Positions 7,868-16,399 are shown, counted from the first letter of the stretch. The stretch: DNA of 63,977 nucleotides from Gracilibacillus oryzae (GCF_009498735.1 NZ_ML762425.1:377409-441385); one strand, 5' to 3'. The notes: generated by a model from the letters alone, not told the origin. Program-made: numbers and translations.

Positions 7868-8301
7868 ATAATTGACCGAATGAATGTTCGTAAGCCATGT
7901 TCTGTCCTTTTCGTACTGCATACGGTGGTCAGCCTCGTACCAAAGGTGTAATCATCTGTCTACAAGCAAGAAGCTTGTCCTTCGTTCGGTTCATTATTTC
8001 CCTAATAAAAGATGCCCCTACCAATATTTGGGTTGCTCACTCGAGGGGTTTACCGCGTTCCACCTAAACAGTTTCCTGTTTAGCTACGTCACTGTGGCAC
8101 TTTCAAGATACTCACACCATATCCAATAAAGGACGTAGGTGTTTTCTCTGCCGTTAACCGGAATTGGTTACCTTGACTTATGATTTCGTCAAGCACGAAC
8201 ACTACAAGCATCTCAGCTTGTGTGAGCATGGACTTTCCTCTACACATTGTACATGTGCAGCGATTACTTCTCCATTCATTCTTTGAATAATTTCTCAAGC
8301 C
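7868..8301 (-). ncRNA. rnpB: RNase P RNA, Bacillus type (class B)
   Basis: This is the catalytic RNA of ribonuclease P, which trims tRNA 5' leaders. Read on the minus strand, the conserved cores appear in order: GTAATCGCTGCA near the 5' end, GAGGAAAGTCCATGCTC, GAAAGTGCCACAGTGACG, GGTGGAACGCGGTAAACCCC, TTGGTAGGGG, then GTACGAGGCTGACC and ACATGGCTTACGAAC at the 3' end. Helix P1 pairs GAATGAAT near 8276 with ATTCATTC near 7880. The ends are approximate (a few nt). The gene lies between ypsC and gpsB, as in B. subtilis. Apparent small reading frames inside it are not genes. Confidence 0.96.
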
Positions 8302-8307
8302 TTTACT

Positions 8308-8335
8308 ATTGTAACATGGCATTCAAAATAGTCAA
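8308..8335 (-). promoter_or_regulatory. Sigma-A promoter of rnpB
   Basis: On the minus strand, TTGACT (8335-8330), a 16-nt spacer and TACAAT (8313-8308) lie just upstream of the RNase P RNA. The predicted start is near 8301. Confidence 0.75.
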
Positions 8336-8355
8336 TGGAAAGTATTGCAACTAAC

Positions 8356-8643
8356 TTATTCTTCTTCAATCTTTCGTCCAAACACTGCTTTTTCTAAGTT
8401 GGACAACCTTTTGAGAATATCATAATTAACTTGATGATTGGACGTTGTTGATCTGAGTCGTGTCTCCGAGTTTTTCTTTAATCGATCATTCTCTTGTCTT
8501 AATCTGCTGATTTCCTGTTGAAAATATTCATAATCCTGGATAATGGTGTCTAAATATTCATCCACTTCTTCCTGATTATATCCGCGCATCGACGTTTTAA
8601 AGTTTTTTTCAAGAATATCTTTTCCAATTAATTGATTTGCCAT
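8356..8643 (-). CDS. gpsB: Cell division and growth regulator GpsB
   Basis: A 95-residue DivIVA-family coiled-coil protein that shuttles the bifunctional synthase PBP1 between septum and side wall. The N-terminal lipid/partner-binding domain reads [25 protein letters not shown] (positions about 6-30). It has the two short helices and the acidic cleft that in GpsB binds PBP arginines. A coiled coil (about 30-62), a Ser/Thr-rich linker and a C-terminal trimerisation helix follow. An upstream in-frame ATG (8649) abuts the GAGGTGG ribosome site; ATG 8643 has 6-nt spacing and is preferred. Its partner PonA is encoded at 12095 in this window. Confidence 0.94.
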   Translation of the reverse strand: MANQLIGKDILEKNFKTSMRGYNQEEVDEYLDTIIQDYEYFQQEISRLRQENDRLKKNSETRLRSTTSNHQVNYDILKRLSNLEKAVFGRKIEEE

Positions 8644-8782
8644 TTCCATCCACCTCTTTTAAAGTCCTTGACATTTCATTCTATGTCAACATCTCCATTA
8701 AATTATAATATAAGAAGGATTATTTTGTTAATAATAGACCTTCATCCATTTTTTCAAAATAATTTAATCTTGTCAATATTAT

Positions 8783-9349
8783 TTAATGATCGATATCCAA
8801 TAACTTCAGTTCCGCTTCTTCTTTCACAATTTCTTCTAGATCAAAGGGTGTAATCCAAAAAATTTGATAGTGATCAGACTCTGCTGCATTCTTAGCCTTT
8901 TCCAGAAAAAATTTTACACTGCCAGGATACTCCTCATCCCCAATAATCAAACATGCGTCCGTTTTTTGCAGCAGCCAATTGTCTTTATTACTAAATTGAT
9001 ATGGCCCCTTATATGGCTGATTATAGAGTGATTGAGAGAAATCTGCTTCTAACAGTATCTGTTCCAGTTTTTCCTGATAATGTTCCGGCCATCTTGATGA
9101 ATATTCAAGAAAAGGTGGAAAAATGCCTAATTTAACAGAATATTTTTCTTTCAGTTCACAAACTACTTCAGCAGCCCATAATTCAATTCCTAACTGACCT
9201 GTGATAATGATCCATTCCAGTCCATCTTCAATAAATGAAATGATTTTTTTGCGGATGGCTTCTTTTATATAACTAATTCTCTTGTCCTTTTCACTTGAAA
9301 TATTCAATTCGTTCGGTTTATTTCCTGTAATAGTTAATATTTTTATCAA
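8783..9349 (-). CDS. ypsA: SLOG-family protein YpsA
   Basis: A 188-residue Rossmann-like protein of the SLOG superfamily (DUF1273), a nucleotide or ADP-ribose-type ligand binder linked in Firmicutes to cell-division control. The family start KILTITGNKPNEL (residues 3-15) and WIIITGQLGIELWAAEVV (about 46-63) form the two nucleotide-binding strands. FPPFLEYSSRWPEHYQEK and KTDACLIIGDEEYPGSVKFF are further conserved blocks. Translation appears to begin at TTG 9349, with GGGAG about 10 nt upstream; no better start is seen. It is next to gpsB, which in B. subtilis is also a ypsA neighbour and functional partner. Confidence 0.86.
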   Translation of the reverse strand: MIKILTITGNKPNELNISSEKDKRISYIKEAIRKKIISFIEDGLEWIIITGQLGIELWAAEVVCELKEKYSVKLGIFPPFLEYSSRWPEHYQEKLEQILLEADFSQSLYNQPYKGPYQFSNKDNWLLQKTDACLIIGDEEYPGSVKFFLEKAKNAAESDHYQIFWITPFDLEEIVKEEAELKLLDIDH

Positions 9350-9482
9350 TCAGTATTCGCTCCCATGTGCAGTTTATTACTTAAAATTATAATAGAAGCT
9401 CCGGTTTGTTGCTACCAATTATATTGTAAAAACTCAAAATTCTACTGCGTCGCCCTAAACTTCCTTGCAGAAATGTAAACAA

Positions 9483-9511
9483 AAAGCTGTCATTTTGAAA
9501 ATGACAGCTTT
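9483..9511 (-). terminator. Rho-independent terminator of cotD
   Basis: On the minus strand, AAAGCTGTCATTTTCAAAATGACAGCTTT is a nearly perfect 12-bp hairpin running into TTTTTG, just after the cotD stop. Confidence 0.85.
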
Positions 9512-9516
9512 CAATA

Positions 9517-9801
9517 TTATCTAGGGAAGTTGCCTTGGTTCATCCCCATTTGATTAAACATTGGCGGTACAGGACCACCATTCACATTGATTTGATCTAC
9601 TGTATATTGATTAGAAGTGGTGTGTGGATAATAATGGACGTTTTTCACTAGATGATGGTTAACACAAGTAGTGTGTGAAGGATGAATATGATTCACTACA
9701 CTCTCACTACAAGTGTTTACCTCGTTACATTTTGTTGGATAAACCATCGTGTTTGCTGGCATTGTGTTCATCGGCATCATACATGGTCTTCTTCTCATCA
9801 T
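9517..9801 (-). CDS. cotD: Spore coat protein CotD-like
   Basis: A 94-residue inner-coat protein rich in Met, Asn, His, Pro and Cys, with no membrane or enzymatic domain. The conserved CotD block is HIHPSHTTCVNHHLVKNVHY (about residues 39-58), with paired His/Cys motifs likely to crosslink or bind metal in the coat. The N-terminus MMRRRPCMMP is typical. ATG 9801 and ATG 9798 are both usable with GAGGTGAT upstream. A sigma-K-like promoter lies at 9830-9858 and a terminator at 9483, so it is a monocistronic late mother-cell gene. Its position near ypsA and cdd resembles B. subtilis. Confidence 0.88.
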   Translation of the reverse strand: MMRRRPCMMPMNTMPANTMVYPTKCNEVNTCSESVVNHIHPSHTTCVNHHLVKNVHYYPHTTSNQYTVDQINVNGGPVPPMFNQMGMNQGNFPR

Positions 9802-9829
9802 TTATCACCTCACTATATTTGATCTATAC

Positions 9830-9858
9830 TAGCGTATGTCACGATAGTGAAGTTTGTC
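9830..9858 (-). promoter_or_regulatory. Candidate sigma-K promoter of cotD
   Basis: On the minus strand, GACA (9858-9855), 16 nt and CATACGCTA (9838-9830) fit the sigma-K pattern (AC at -35, CATAnnnTA at -10). It lies 29 nt upstream of the cotD start, as expected for a sigma-K coat gene. Confidence 0.65.
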
Positions 9859-9885
9859 TAAGACATCTACCTACTTTTCCATGAT

Positions 9886-10293
9886 TTAATTCTTATTCTT
9901 TTCCATGTCGCTTGCAGCGAATGAAAATGGCAGCAATTCTTCCATCGTAATTGTCTTAATGTCACCTGTTAGATTACTCGTATGGATTAACGTCTCCTTG
10001 GTAAAAAATTCGCTTAACACTTGTCTGCATGATCCACAAGGAGGGACAGGTCTTTCTGTATCTGCAACTACTGCTAACTGATCGAAATCATACTCTCCTT
10101 CAGATATTGCTTTGAAAATAGCTGTCCGCTCAGCACATATCGTCACAGGGTAAGCTGCATTTTCTATATTACATCCAAGGTAAACTTTCCCTGATTTCAT
10201 TAAAAGGGCTGCACCTACATTGAATTTAGAATAGGGAGTATATGCTTTTCCATGTGCTTCTTTTGCCAGGCTAATTAATTCCGTTTGCTCCAT
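9886..10293 (-). CDS. cdd: Cytidine deaminase
   Basis: Cytidine deaminase hydrolyses cytidine and deoxycytidine to uridine and deoxyuridine in pyrimidine salvage. The 135-residue protein is the small homotetrameric type. The zinc ligands and catalytic Glu are seen in CAERTAIF (about residues 53-60) and PCGSCRQVL (about 86-94). The substrate-binding FNVGAALL and GCNIENAAYPVTICAE are intact. A GTG at 10302 overlaps the ribosome site; ATG 10293 with AAGAGGCGG upstream is preferred. It follows yppE by 1 nt, so the two are likely cotranscribed. Confidence 0.95.
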   Translation of the reverse strand: MEQTELISLAKEAHGKAYTPYSKFNVGAALLMKSGKVYLGCNIENAAYPVTICAERTAIFKAISEGEYDFDQLAVVADTERPVPPCGSCRQVLSEFFTKETLIHTSNLTGDIKTITMEELLPFSFAASDMEKNKN

Positions 10294-10294
10294 T

Positions 10295-10678
10295 CTACTC
10301 ACCGCCTCTTTTGGTTTGATTCTTTATATCCTGTTTTAACGAGTCCAGAACATATTGGATAGATTGATATAAATCCATATATCTTCTTTTACGAACATCA
10401 ATATAATAACTGTGCAACAAAAGTATTTTTAAATTGTCTTCGGTTGACTGCAATTGCTGCGGGTGAACTTTTACTTCTCGATTCTGAATAAATTGAAGAG
10501 CATTTTTATACCAGTGATCGATTTGTTCGAATACAGGGCTTGTCTGCTCTTTGACGAATTGAAAGAAAACAGGGTCCCGCTTGTTTTCAGGGCGTTCGTT
10601 TGTTAAGTAATGATCTTTCAATTTCACCAGAACTTGCTCCAGTTGAATAGTCTGCTCCAATAGTTGCAAAATTGTCAC
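10295..10678 (-). CDS. yppE: YppE family protein (DUF1798)
   Basis: A 127-residue, all-helical cytoplasmic protein. DUF1798 proteins form a four-helix bundle of unknown function in Bacillaceae. The recognisable block is the KRDPVFFQFVKEQ region (about residues 34-46), followed by VHPQQLQSTEDNLKILLLHS and YYIDVRKRRYMDL. It keeps the B. subtilis neighbourhood (yppF-yppE near recU-ponA and sspM). It is immediately upstream of cdd on the same strand, with stop and start almost touching. Confidence 0.85.
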   Translation of the reverse strand: MTILQLLEQTIQLEQVLVKLKDHYLTNERPENKRDPVFFQFVKEQTSPVFEQIDHWYKNALQFIQNREVKVHPQQLQSTEDNLKILLLHSYYIDVRKRRYMDLYQSIQYVLDSLKQDIKNQTKRGGE

Positions 10679-10707
10679 ACCTTTTTCTCTTTTTCTCTTT
10701 TTTACCT

Positions 10708-10860
10708 TTATCCAATCTTCTTTAATATTTTAACACTTTCCGTTTTTTTATTATAGCATAACGATGTATGTGCTTCATGATCAATCTGCTTCATCAAATC
10801 AATTAATTGGTCAACTTTAACAATCAGCGTATTTGTCTTAATTATTTTTTTCTTTGTCAC
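10708..10860 (-). CDS. Small ORF in the yppF position
   Basis: A 50-residue frame starting at GTG 10860 with the good ribosome site AGAGGTGAACGAA. It is Lys-rich at both ends with a central amphipathic stretch, LIVKVDQLIDLMKQIDHEA. It sits where B. subtilis has yppF, but I cannot confirm family membership from the sequence. It is followed within 30 nt by yppE on the same strand. Support comes from the start site and context, not from a recognised domain. Confidence 0.5.
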   Translation of the reverse strand: MTKKKIIKTNTLIVKVDQLIDLMKQIDHEAHTSLCYNKKTESVKILKKIG

Positions 10861-10985
10861 TTCGTTCACCTCTCATTAAGATAGTAAATGGCGCTTTTTC
10901 TAAAGTTAATATTCCATGAGAGTGAAAGATATCCTTTTCATTTGACAAAACTAGTATCAGTATGACAAACCTTCTCTAATTTAGT

Positions 10986-11014
10986 GAATTTTTTCTCCAT
11001 AAAGAGGCAAACTA
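10986..11014 (+). promoter_or_regulatory. Candidate sigma-G promoter of sspM
   Basis: GAATT (10986-10990), 17 nt and CAAACTA (11008-11014) approximate the sigma-G consensus (GHATR...CATWHTA), with one mismatch in each element. It lies about 54 nt upstream of sspM, a forespore gene in B. subtilis. Confidence 0.5.
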
Positions 11015-11067
11015 TGGTAAGTAAGTTTCTTGTTAAGGAACTGAGTTTTTAATAAGGAGGGACTAAA

Positions 11068-11172
11068 ATGCGTCTGAATAAGAGAGCGAAGGATAACAAA
11101 AAGAAAAAGGATACTGCAATTCCAACTCAAAATGATAAAAAATTAAATGGACCGAACCGTCCATCTGTTTAG
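11068..11172 (+). CDS. sspM: Small acid-soluble spore protein M
   Basis: A 34-residue minor spore protein. The sequence MRLNKRAKDNKKKKDT...KKLNGPNRPSV matches the SspM pattern, and the conserved C-terminus NGPNRPS(V/T) is diagnostic. It is presumably made in the forespore and stored in the spore core; its function is unknown. AAGGAGGGACTAAA before ATG 11068 is a strong start. A sigma-G-like promoter lies upstream and a strong terminator (11200) downstream, so it is monocistronic. The location beside yppE/recU matches B. subtilis. Confidence 0.9.
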   Translation: MRLNKRAKDNKKKKDTAIPTQNDKKLNGPNRPSV

Positions 11173-11199
11173 TCAAGCATCTATCCAGTACCTTTTTTT

Positions 11200-11236
11200 A
11201 AAATCGGCAATGCAGTTCTTGCAATGTCGATTTTTT
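11200..11236 (+). terminator. Rho-independent terminator of sspM
   Basis: AAAATCGGCAATGCA-GTTCT-TGCAATGTCGATTTTTT forms a 15-position stem with one mismatch and one G-U pair, ending in a T6 run. Confidence 0.9.
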
Positions 11237-11487
11237 CTTATACATTAAAAGTATTTATCATAGAATTGGGAATATAGTATATCGCAAAGGATAAAGATGA
11301 CATATAACGTGATACTGTTTGTCCATATTCCCCCATAAAAATATGACAAAAAACGAATATATAAGTTAGTATCTTGTGACTTTCTAAGCTATCATATTAA
11401 TTGAACAATTCTACTGCATAGCGTATGATGAAGCTAGCTGTTGCCACATAGTAAACTGGCAAGGTTCTTTCAGTTAGGGGGGAAAAT
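11237..11487 (+). promoter_or_regulatory. Intergenic region with candidate sigma-A promoter of recU-ponA
   Basis: The 315-nt gap between sspM and recU holds the sspM terminator. It also holds a likely vegetative promoter: TTGAAC (11401-11406), a 17-nt spacer and TATGAT (11424-11429), 59 nt before the recU start. The AT-rich stretch 11240-11400 contains no convincing ORF or RNA. Confidence 0.6.
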
Positions 11488-12078
11488 ATGCATTATCCGA
11501 ACGGTAAGAAAGTCTCGGTAAATGCTGCCAAACCATCTGTTTTTAGAGAAACAATCTACAGTAATCGCGGCATGACATTAGAAGAAGATATTAATGAAAC
11601 AAATGATTTTTACAAAGATTCAAATAAAGCAATTATTCACAAAAAACCAGTACCTGTTCAAATTGTTCAGGTGGATTATCCAAAAAGGAGTGCTGCAGTC
11701 ATAAAGGAAGCCTATTTTAAACAGGCATCCACCACCGACTATAATGGGATTTATAAAGGGAAGTATATTGATTTTGAAGCGAAAGAAACGAGAAACAAAA
11801 CTTCTTTTCCTTTAAGTAACATTCATCAGCATCAAATTGACCATATGAAGCAAGTAGTAAGTCATGGGGCGATTTGTTTTCTAATAATACGATTTAGTGT
11901 GTTACAGGAAACTTATTATTATCCGGCAGAGAAGCTGTTTATTTATTGGGAAAAACAACTAAATGGAGGAAGAAAATCTATTCCATTAGATGCAGTCAAA
12001 AAGGAAGGTTATATAATACCGATTCAATTTCATATAAAAGTAGATTATTTAAGTGTAATTGATAAGTATTGTATATAG
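11488..12078 (+). CDS. recU: Holliday junction resolvase RecU
   Basis: RecU cleaves Holliday junctions during recombination and chromosome segregation and modulates RecA. The 196-residue length is normal. The nuclease core appears as NRGMTLEEDINETNDFY (about residues 27-43), TDYNGIYKGKYIDFEAKET (about 87-105; Asp and Glu with Lys in DFEAK) and the FPLSNIHQHQIDHM block. These fit the type II restriction-like fold. TTAGGGGGGAAAAT precedes ATG 11488. The stop is 16 nt upstream of the ponA start, the conserved recU-ponA operon. Confidence 0.95.
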   Translation: MHYPNGKKVSVNAAKPSVFRETIYSNRGMTLEEDINETNDFYKDSNKAIIHKKPVPVQIVQVDYPKRSAAVIKEAYFKQASTTDYNGIYKGKYIDFEAKETRNKTSFPLSNIHQHQIDHMKQVVSHGAICFLIIRFSVLQETYYYPAEKLFIYWEKQLNGGRKSIPLDAVKKEGYIIPIQFHIKVDYLSVIDKYCI

Positions 12079-12094
12079 AACGGAGGAACATAAA

Positions 12095-14947
12095 ATGGCT
12101 GAAAATAGTCAAACAAGAATGGCAAGAAGAAAACAGAATCAAAAACAACCAAAAGACAAGAAAAAAAGCTCGTTATGGAAGCAATTAATAAAAATCATTA
12201 TTATCGGGATCCTTTGCATTGGCGTGGGAGTAGCAGGATTATTTGGTTTTTATGTGATGACAGCACCTGATTTGGACTCATCACAATTGTCCGCTCCAGC
12301 ATCGACTAAATTATATGATATAAATGGAGAAATTTTTGCAGACTTGGGAACAGAGAAACGATCCACCGTTGAATACAGCGAGATACCTAAAGTATTAGAG
12401 GACGCAATCTTAGCAACTGAGGATGTCCGGTTTAAAAGCCATATGGGGATAGATTTTAAACGGATCGGTGCAGCCATTATTGCTAACTTCCGTGATGGAT
12501 TCGGTTCCCAGGGTGCCAGTACAATTACACAGCAAGTAGTGAAAGGATCCTTCCTTTCGAATGATAAACAGCTAAGACGAAAAGTGCAGGAACAGTGGCT
12601 CGCATTGCAATTAGAACGCAAGTATTCTAAAGAAGAGATCTTTGAAATGTATGTAAATAAAATCTATTATGGTGCTGGAGCCTATGGTGTAGCAACAGCA
12701 GCAGAAGTGTATTTCGGCAAAACTGATTTGAATGATCTGACGCTGGCTGAAGCTGCTATACTGGCCGGATTACCGCAGCGTCCATCTGCATATGATCCGT
12801 TTGTAAATCCTGATCTTACGAAGGAAAGAATGAATACAGTCCTTAATTTAATGGTACAGCATAACAAGATTAGCGAAGCGGAAGCAGACGAAGTGAGAGA
12901 TACGGATGTAGCAGCACTTCTTGTAGAGAGCAAAAAACAATATGTGAAATATGAAGGTTTCATTCAGCAAGTAAGAAAAGAAGTGGAACAAAAAACCGGC
13001 GCAGATATTTATAAGGACAGCCTGCAAGTTTATACAACCTTAGATCCTGGAGCACAAGAATATACTGAGTTATTATTAAGTGATCAGGAAAATAATCCAA
13101 TCGATTACAGTGCGGATCCGGATATTCAAGTTGGAATTACCTTGCTTGATACCCAAACAGGAGCAATTCGCGCAATCGGCGGCGGTCGTAATCGTGAAAG
13201 TGATGGATGGAACTTTGCGATCGATGGTGATGGACGTCAAGGCGGATCTTCTATGAAACCTATTGTTGCTTATGGACCAGCTATTGAACATTTAAATTGG
13301 TCAACCTATCACCAATTAAATGATGATAAACCATTTCCAGTTGCAGGAACTGACGGTGTGATTCGAAACTGGAACCGGGCTTATCAAGGCTGGATGAGCG
13401 CTCGCTATGCATTGCAACAATCATTAAATGTTCCAGCAGTAAAAACCCTAGAGGAAGTAGGCTATAGCAATGCAAAAGCATTTTCTGAGGGATTAGGAAT
13501 AGAATTTGCAAATGATGAGATATCGATCAGGGATGCAATTGGTGGTACAAATACAGGTGTCTTACCATTAGAAATGGCCGGTGCCTATGCGGCATTCGGC
13601 AATAAAGGGATTTATCATGAACCTTACTCAGTAACAAAAGTTGAGTATCCAGACGGCCGTACAGAAGAATTAACTTCACAACCTGTGGAAGCTATGGCTG
13701 ACTATACTGCCTACATGATTACAGACATGCTAAAATCGGTTGTACAGGAAGGTACTGGTACCAATGCCAATATCAACGGTCTCCCGATCGCTGGTAAAAC
13801 TGGAACAACGAATTTAGAGGACCAAGATGGAAGCCCTGACTCTTGGTTTACCGGATACACAACCAACTACACCATTTCAATCTGGAGCGGATTTAGTAAA
13901 GATCGGAAGCCGATTAATAATACTCAGTTGCCGCTTCATATCTTCCGGGAACTCATGCAGCATGTTTCCAGTGGTGTGGAAACAGCTGATTTCCAACAGC
14001 CTTCATCAGTAGTAGAAGTGGAAGTGGAAAAAGGGTCAAATCCGGCGAAACGGCCAAGTGAATATACACCTAGCTCAGAAATTGTAACAGAACTATTTGT
14101 CAAAGGACATGAACCTAGTAATGTATCAGAAAGATTTGACCAGTTGGATCCAGTAACTAATCTAACTGCAGAATACAATGAAGAAGAAGAGAAAATATTT
14201 GTTGAATGGGATTATGAAGAATCAGAGAATATATCTTATGATGTTTCTGTTATACCTGAAGGATCATCTGGTAATGTCACAGAAACAGAAAGTACATCTT
14301 TGGAAATTAGTAATATTGAAAAAGGTATATCTTACACGATTGAAGTTACAGCTAAAAACGACAGTTCAACAAGTGAACCAGCATCAGTAAGTGTTGAAAT
14401 ACCTGGTGGAGAGGAAACAAACCTGCCTCCTGTTCAACAATTGCAGCAAACCTTTGATCCAGCTAATCGTTCTTCACTCGTCACTTGGGCATATGATCAG
14501 AATGGTCCAATTGAGTTCAATATCAGCTTATCGGAAGCTGGAAATGTGATTGATGAATTCACAACAAATCAAACGTCATTAAATCTGACACAGTTGCAAC
14601 TTGGAAGAATCTATACAGTTACCGTAACGCCTGTATCCAGAAATGAAGATGGAGAGTCCGGTCCATCCTCTTCTATTCAGATTTCTACCCAAGGACAAGG
14701 GAATGAATCAGAAGATCAATCAAACGAGAACGAAAACAATAATAATGAAGACCAGCCAAACGGTAATGGTAACAATAATGATGAGCAACCAAACGGAAAC
14801 GGAAATAATGGGAATGAGCAACCCGAAGGCAACGGAAACGGAAATGGGAGCAATCAGCAGCAAAATCAGGAAGAACAAGAACAGCAGCAAAACAATACAG
14901 ATGCTGACTCCCAAACATCCGGAACCAATAATAACGAAGAGGATTAG
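12095..14947 (+). CDS. ponA: Class A penicillin-binding protein PBP1 (PonA) with Fn3 repeats and Asn/Gly-rich tail
   Basis: A bifunctional peptidoglycan synthase of 950 residues. Its domains are a basic cytoplasmic N-terminus, a membrane anchor (about 28-52) and a glycosyltransferase domain with EDVRFKSHMGIDFKR and GASTITQQVVK (about 110-155). The transpeptidase has SSMK at Ser385-Lys388, QQSLN and AGKTGTT with Lys568. Two fibronectin-III-like modules follow (about 683-770 and 776-865), then an 80-residue Asn/Gly/Glu/Gln tail (868-950). CGGAGGAAC sets ATG 12095; an in-frame start at 12059 lies within recU and is rejected. It acts at the membrane outer face, and its partner GpsB is encoded at 8356. 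The terminator at 14954 ends the operon. Confidence 0.96.
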   Translation: MAENSQTRMARRKQNQKQPKDKKKSSLWKQLIKIIIIGILCIGVGVAGLFGFYVMTAPDLDSSQLSAPASTKLYDINGEIFADLGTEKRSTVEYSEIPKVLEDAILATEDVRFKSHMGIDFKRIGAAIIANFRDGFGSQGASTITQQVVKGSFLSNDKQLRRKVQEQWLALQLERKYSKEEIFEMYVNKIYYGAGAYGVATAAEVYFGKTDLNDLTLAEAAILAGLPQRPSAYDPFVNPDLTKERMNTVLNLMVQHNKISEAEADEVRDTDVAALLVESKKQYVKYEGFIQQVRKEVEQKTGADIYKDSLQVYTTLDPGAQEYTELLLSDQENNPIDYSADPDIQVGITLLDTQTGAIRAIGGGRNRESDGWNFAIDGDGRQGGSSMKPIVAYGPAIEHLNWSTYHQLNDDKPFPVAGTDGVIRNWNRAYQGWMSARYALQQSLNVPAVKTLEEVGYSNAKAFSEGLGIEFANDEISIRDAIGGTNTGVLPLEMAGAYAAFGNKGIYHEPYSVTKVEYPDGRTEELTSQPVEAMADYTAYMITDMLKSVVQEGTGTNANINGLPIAGKTGTTNLEDQDGSPDSWFTGYTTNYTISIWSGFSKDRKPINNTQLPLHIFRELMQHVSSGVETADFQQPSSVVEVEVEKGSNPAKRPSEYTPSSEIVTELFVKGHEPSNVSERFDQLDPVTNLTAEYNEEEEKIFVEWDYEESENISYDVSVIPEGSSGNVTETESTSLEISNIEKGISYTIEVTAKNDSSTSEPASVSVEIPGGEETNLPPVQQLQQTFDPANRSSLVTWAYDQNGPIEFNISLSEAGNVIDEFTTNQTSLNLTQLQLGRIYTVTVTPVSRNEDGESGPSSSIQISTQGQGNESEDQSNENENNNNEDQPNGNGNNNDEQPNGNGNNGNEQPEGNGNGNGSNQQQNQEEQEQQQNNTDADSQTSGTNNNEED

Positions 14948-14953
14948 TTAAAT

Positions 14954-14987
14954 AAAAACAGCATGTCTGCTATGACATGCTGTTTTT
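14954..14987. terminator. Bidirectional terminator between ponA and nth
   Basis: AAAAACAGCATGTCTGCTATGACATGCTGTTTTT is a long, near-perfect palindrome with A/T tracts on both sides. It serves both converging genes, and the nth stop codon lies inside its loop. Confidence 0.92.
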
Positions 14988-15623
14988 CATTCTCTTTTTT
15001 CCTTCTCTGCATATATCCAATAAAGGACATATATCACATTGCGGGTTTTTAGCTTTGCAATGGTATCGACCGAAAAAAATTAAACGATGATGGGTATCGC
15101 TCCATTCTTCGACTGGAATTTTTCTCATAAGGGTCTTTTCAACTTCCAGAACACTGTCTTTCCATCTGCATATACCTAATCGTTTCGATACTCTTTCCAC
15201 ATGAGTGTCGACCGCAATGGCAGGCTCATTAAAAGCTACAGATGCAACAACATTGGCAGTTTTGCGTCCAACCCCTGCTAAATTTTCTAATTCCGCTTTT
15301 GTTTCAGGAACTTTCCCATCATGTTCCTCTAATATGGTTCGACAAAGCTTTTGAATATTTTTTGATTTATTGCGATAAAGCCCGATCGACCTGATATCTT
15401 GTTGTAACTCTTCTAAAGAGACACTCACATAATCTTGAGGGGTATGGTATTTTTGAAAAAGATCTTTCGTTACTTTATTTACTAAAGCATCTGTGCACTG
15501 AGCAGATAGAACAACTGCAATGAGTAAATCAAAAGCATTGCGATGATTAAGTTCGCATTCTGCATCAGGAAACATTTCGGCAATAGAATCTAACACATGT
15601 CTTATTTGCGCTTTTGTTAACAA
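14970..15623 (-). CDS. nth: Endonuclease III (DNA glycosylase/AP lyase)
   Basis: Endonuclease III removes oxidised pyrimidines and nicks abasic sites in base excision repair. The 217-residue protein has the helix-hairpin-helix LENLAGVGRKTANVVASVAF with the catalytic Lys in GRKTAN (about residue 120). The essential Asp lies in AVDTHVERVSKRLG. A C-terminal iron-sulfur cluster has spacing C-x6-C-x2-C-x5-C (CKAKNPQCDICPLLDIC). It is the last gene of the ypmA-ypmB-aspB-asnS-dnaD-nth series, as in B. subtilis, and converges with ponA through a shared terminator. Confidence 0.95.
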   Translation of the reverse strand: MLTKAQIRHVLDSIAEMFPDAECELNHRNAFDLLIAVVLSAQCTDALVNKVTKDLFQKYHTPQDYVSVSLEELQQDIRSIGLYRNKSKNIQKLCRTILEEHDGKVPETKAELENLAGVGRKTANVVASVAFNEPAIAVDTHVERVSKRLGICRWKDSVLEVEKTLMRKIPVEEWSDTHHRLIFFGRYHCKAKNPQCDICPLLDICREGKKRMKNSMS

Positions 15624-15641
15624 ATTCTCCTCCCCCTTTTT

Positions 15642-16313
15642 TTATTCATCCAGCCAGTTATAGTACAATTTTTTCCTGTTTGGTTTGTTTTGACTGGGCT
15701 TGCTTTCGGTATTCTTGTGTTCATGAAATGATTTGCTCGTTTCTTTTGCTTGTGCTAAGGAGCGTACACCTTTTTTCACCCAATCAATCAATATCCGGTC
15801 AATATAATTAAAATTCAGTTTACTCATAAGAACAGCTTCCCTTAATGCAGCATAAATAAGCTCTATCGAATATTTTTCTTCATCAATCCATGAGTTAATC
15901 CTTTCAATTTCAAATGGAGACAGAGGTCTGCCAAATTCTTGTTCAAAACGGCGAAACATTTCACCTATCTGGGCTTCTTCTTTATTTTCAATCTTTTCAG
16001 GCTCCTTATAGATCTTTTCCCACAAACTTTCTAATGAGTACATCTCTTTTAATTTACCACTCGTCTCATCTTCTTCGATTTGTAAGTAGCCTAACTGTAT
16101 TAAATTACGTAAATGCCGGGAACATTCTTCTGTTGTTATGGTCATATTTTCAGAAATCTCTTCTGGGGTTGGAAAATGAACACCATTGATCTTGGAAATG
16201 TAGATGTGTAATAAGATAACTAGTTGCTGTTCATTCATACCAAGTTTGTGGTACTGGTTTATCAACAGTTTTGATACTGCTATTTGATCTGATACAATTT
16301 GACTATAACTCAT
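15642..16313 (-). CDS. dnaD: DNA replication initiation protein DnaD
   Basis: DnaD is a primosome component that helps DnaB load the replicative helicase at oriC and at restart sites. The 223-residue protein has an N-terminal winged helix (about residues 1-105, LLIHIYISKINGVHFPTPEEI). The C-terminal DnaB_2 domain (about 130-195) carries GRPLSPFEIERINSWI and the signature YIDRILIDW. A basic disordered tail ends it. It lies 18 nt upstream of nth. The upstream gap to asnS holds a hairpin that may partly separate the units. Confidence 0.93.
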   Translation of the reverse strand: MSYSQIVSDQIAVSKLLINQYHKLGMNEQQLVILLHIYISKINGVHFPTPEEISENMTITTEECSRHLRNLIQLGYLQIEEDETSGKLKEMYSLESLWEKIYKEPEKIENKEEAQIGEMFRRFEQEFGRPLSPFEIERINSWIDEEKYSIELIYAALREAVLMSKLNFNYIDRILIDWVKKGVRSLAQAKETSKSFHEHKNTESKPSQNKPNRKKLYYNWLDE

Positions 16314-16341
16314 TTTTCCACCACCTTGTCTAGAAACATGA

Positions 16342-16371
16342 TAATCCTTTGCATTTAAAATGCAAAGGATT
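16342..16371 (-). terminator. Hairpin between asnS and dnaD
   Basis: TAATCCTTTGCATTTTAAATGCAAAGGATTA (minus strand) is a 13-bp perfect inverted repeat without a good T-run. It could be an attenuating terminator or an mRNA processing/stabilising hairpin. Confidence 0.5.
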
Positions 16372-16399
16372 ACTACATTGCTTAACTATTTTATTGGAA

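Noticed and set aside
7884-8322. Two small frames, one on each strand
   Set aside because: Both lie within the RNase P RNA, whose conserved cores explain the sequence.
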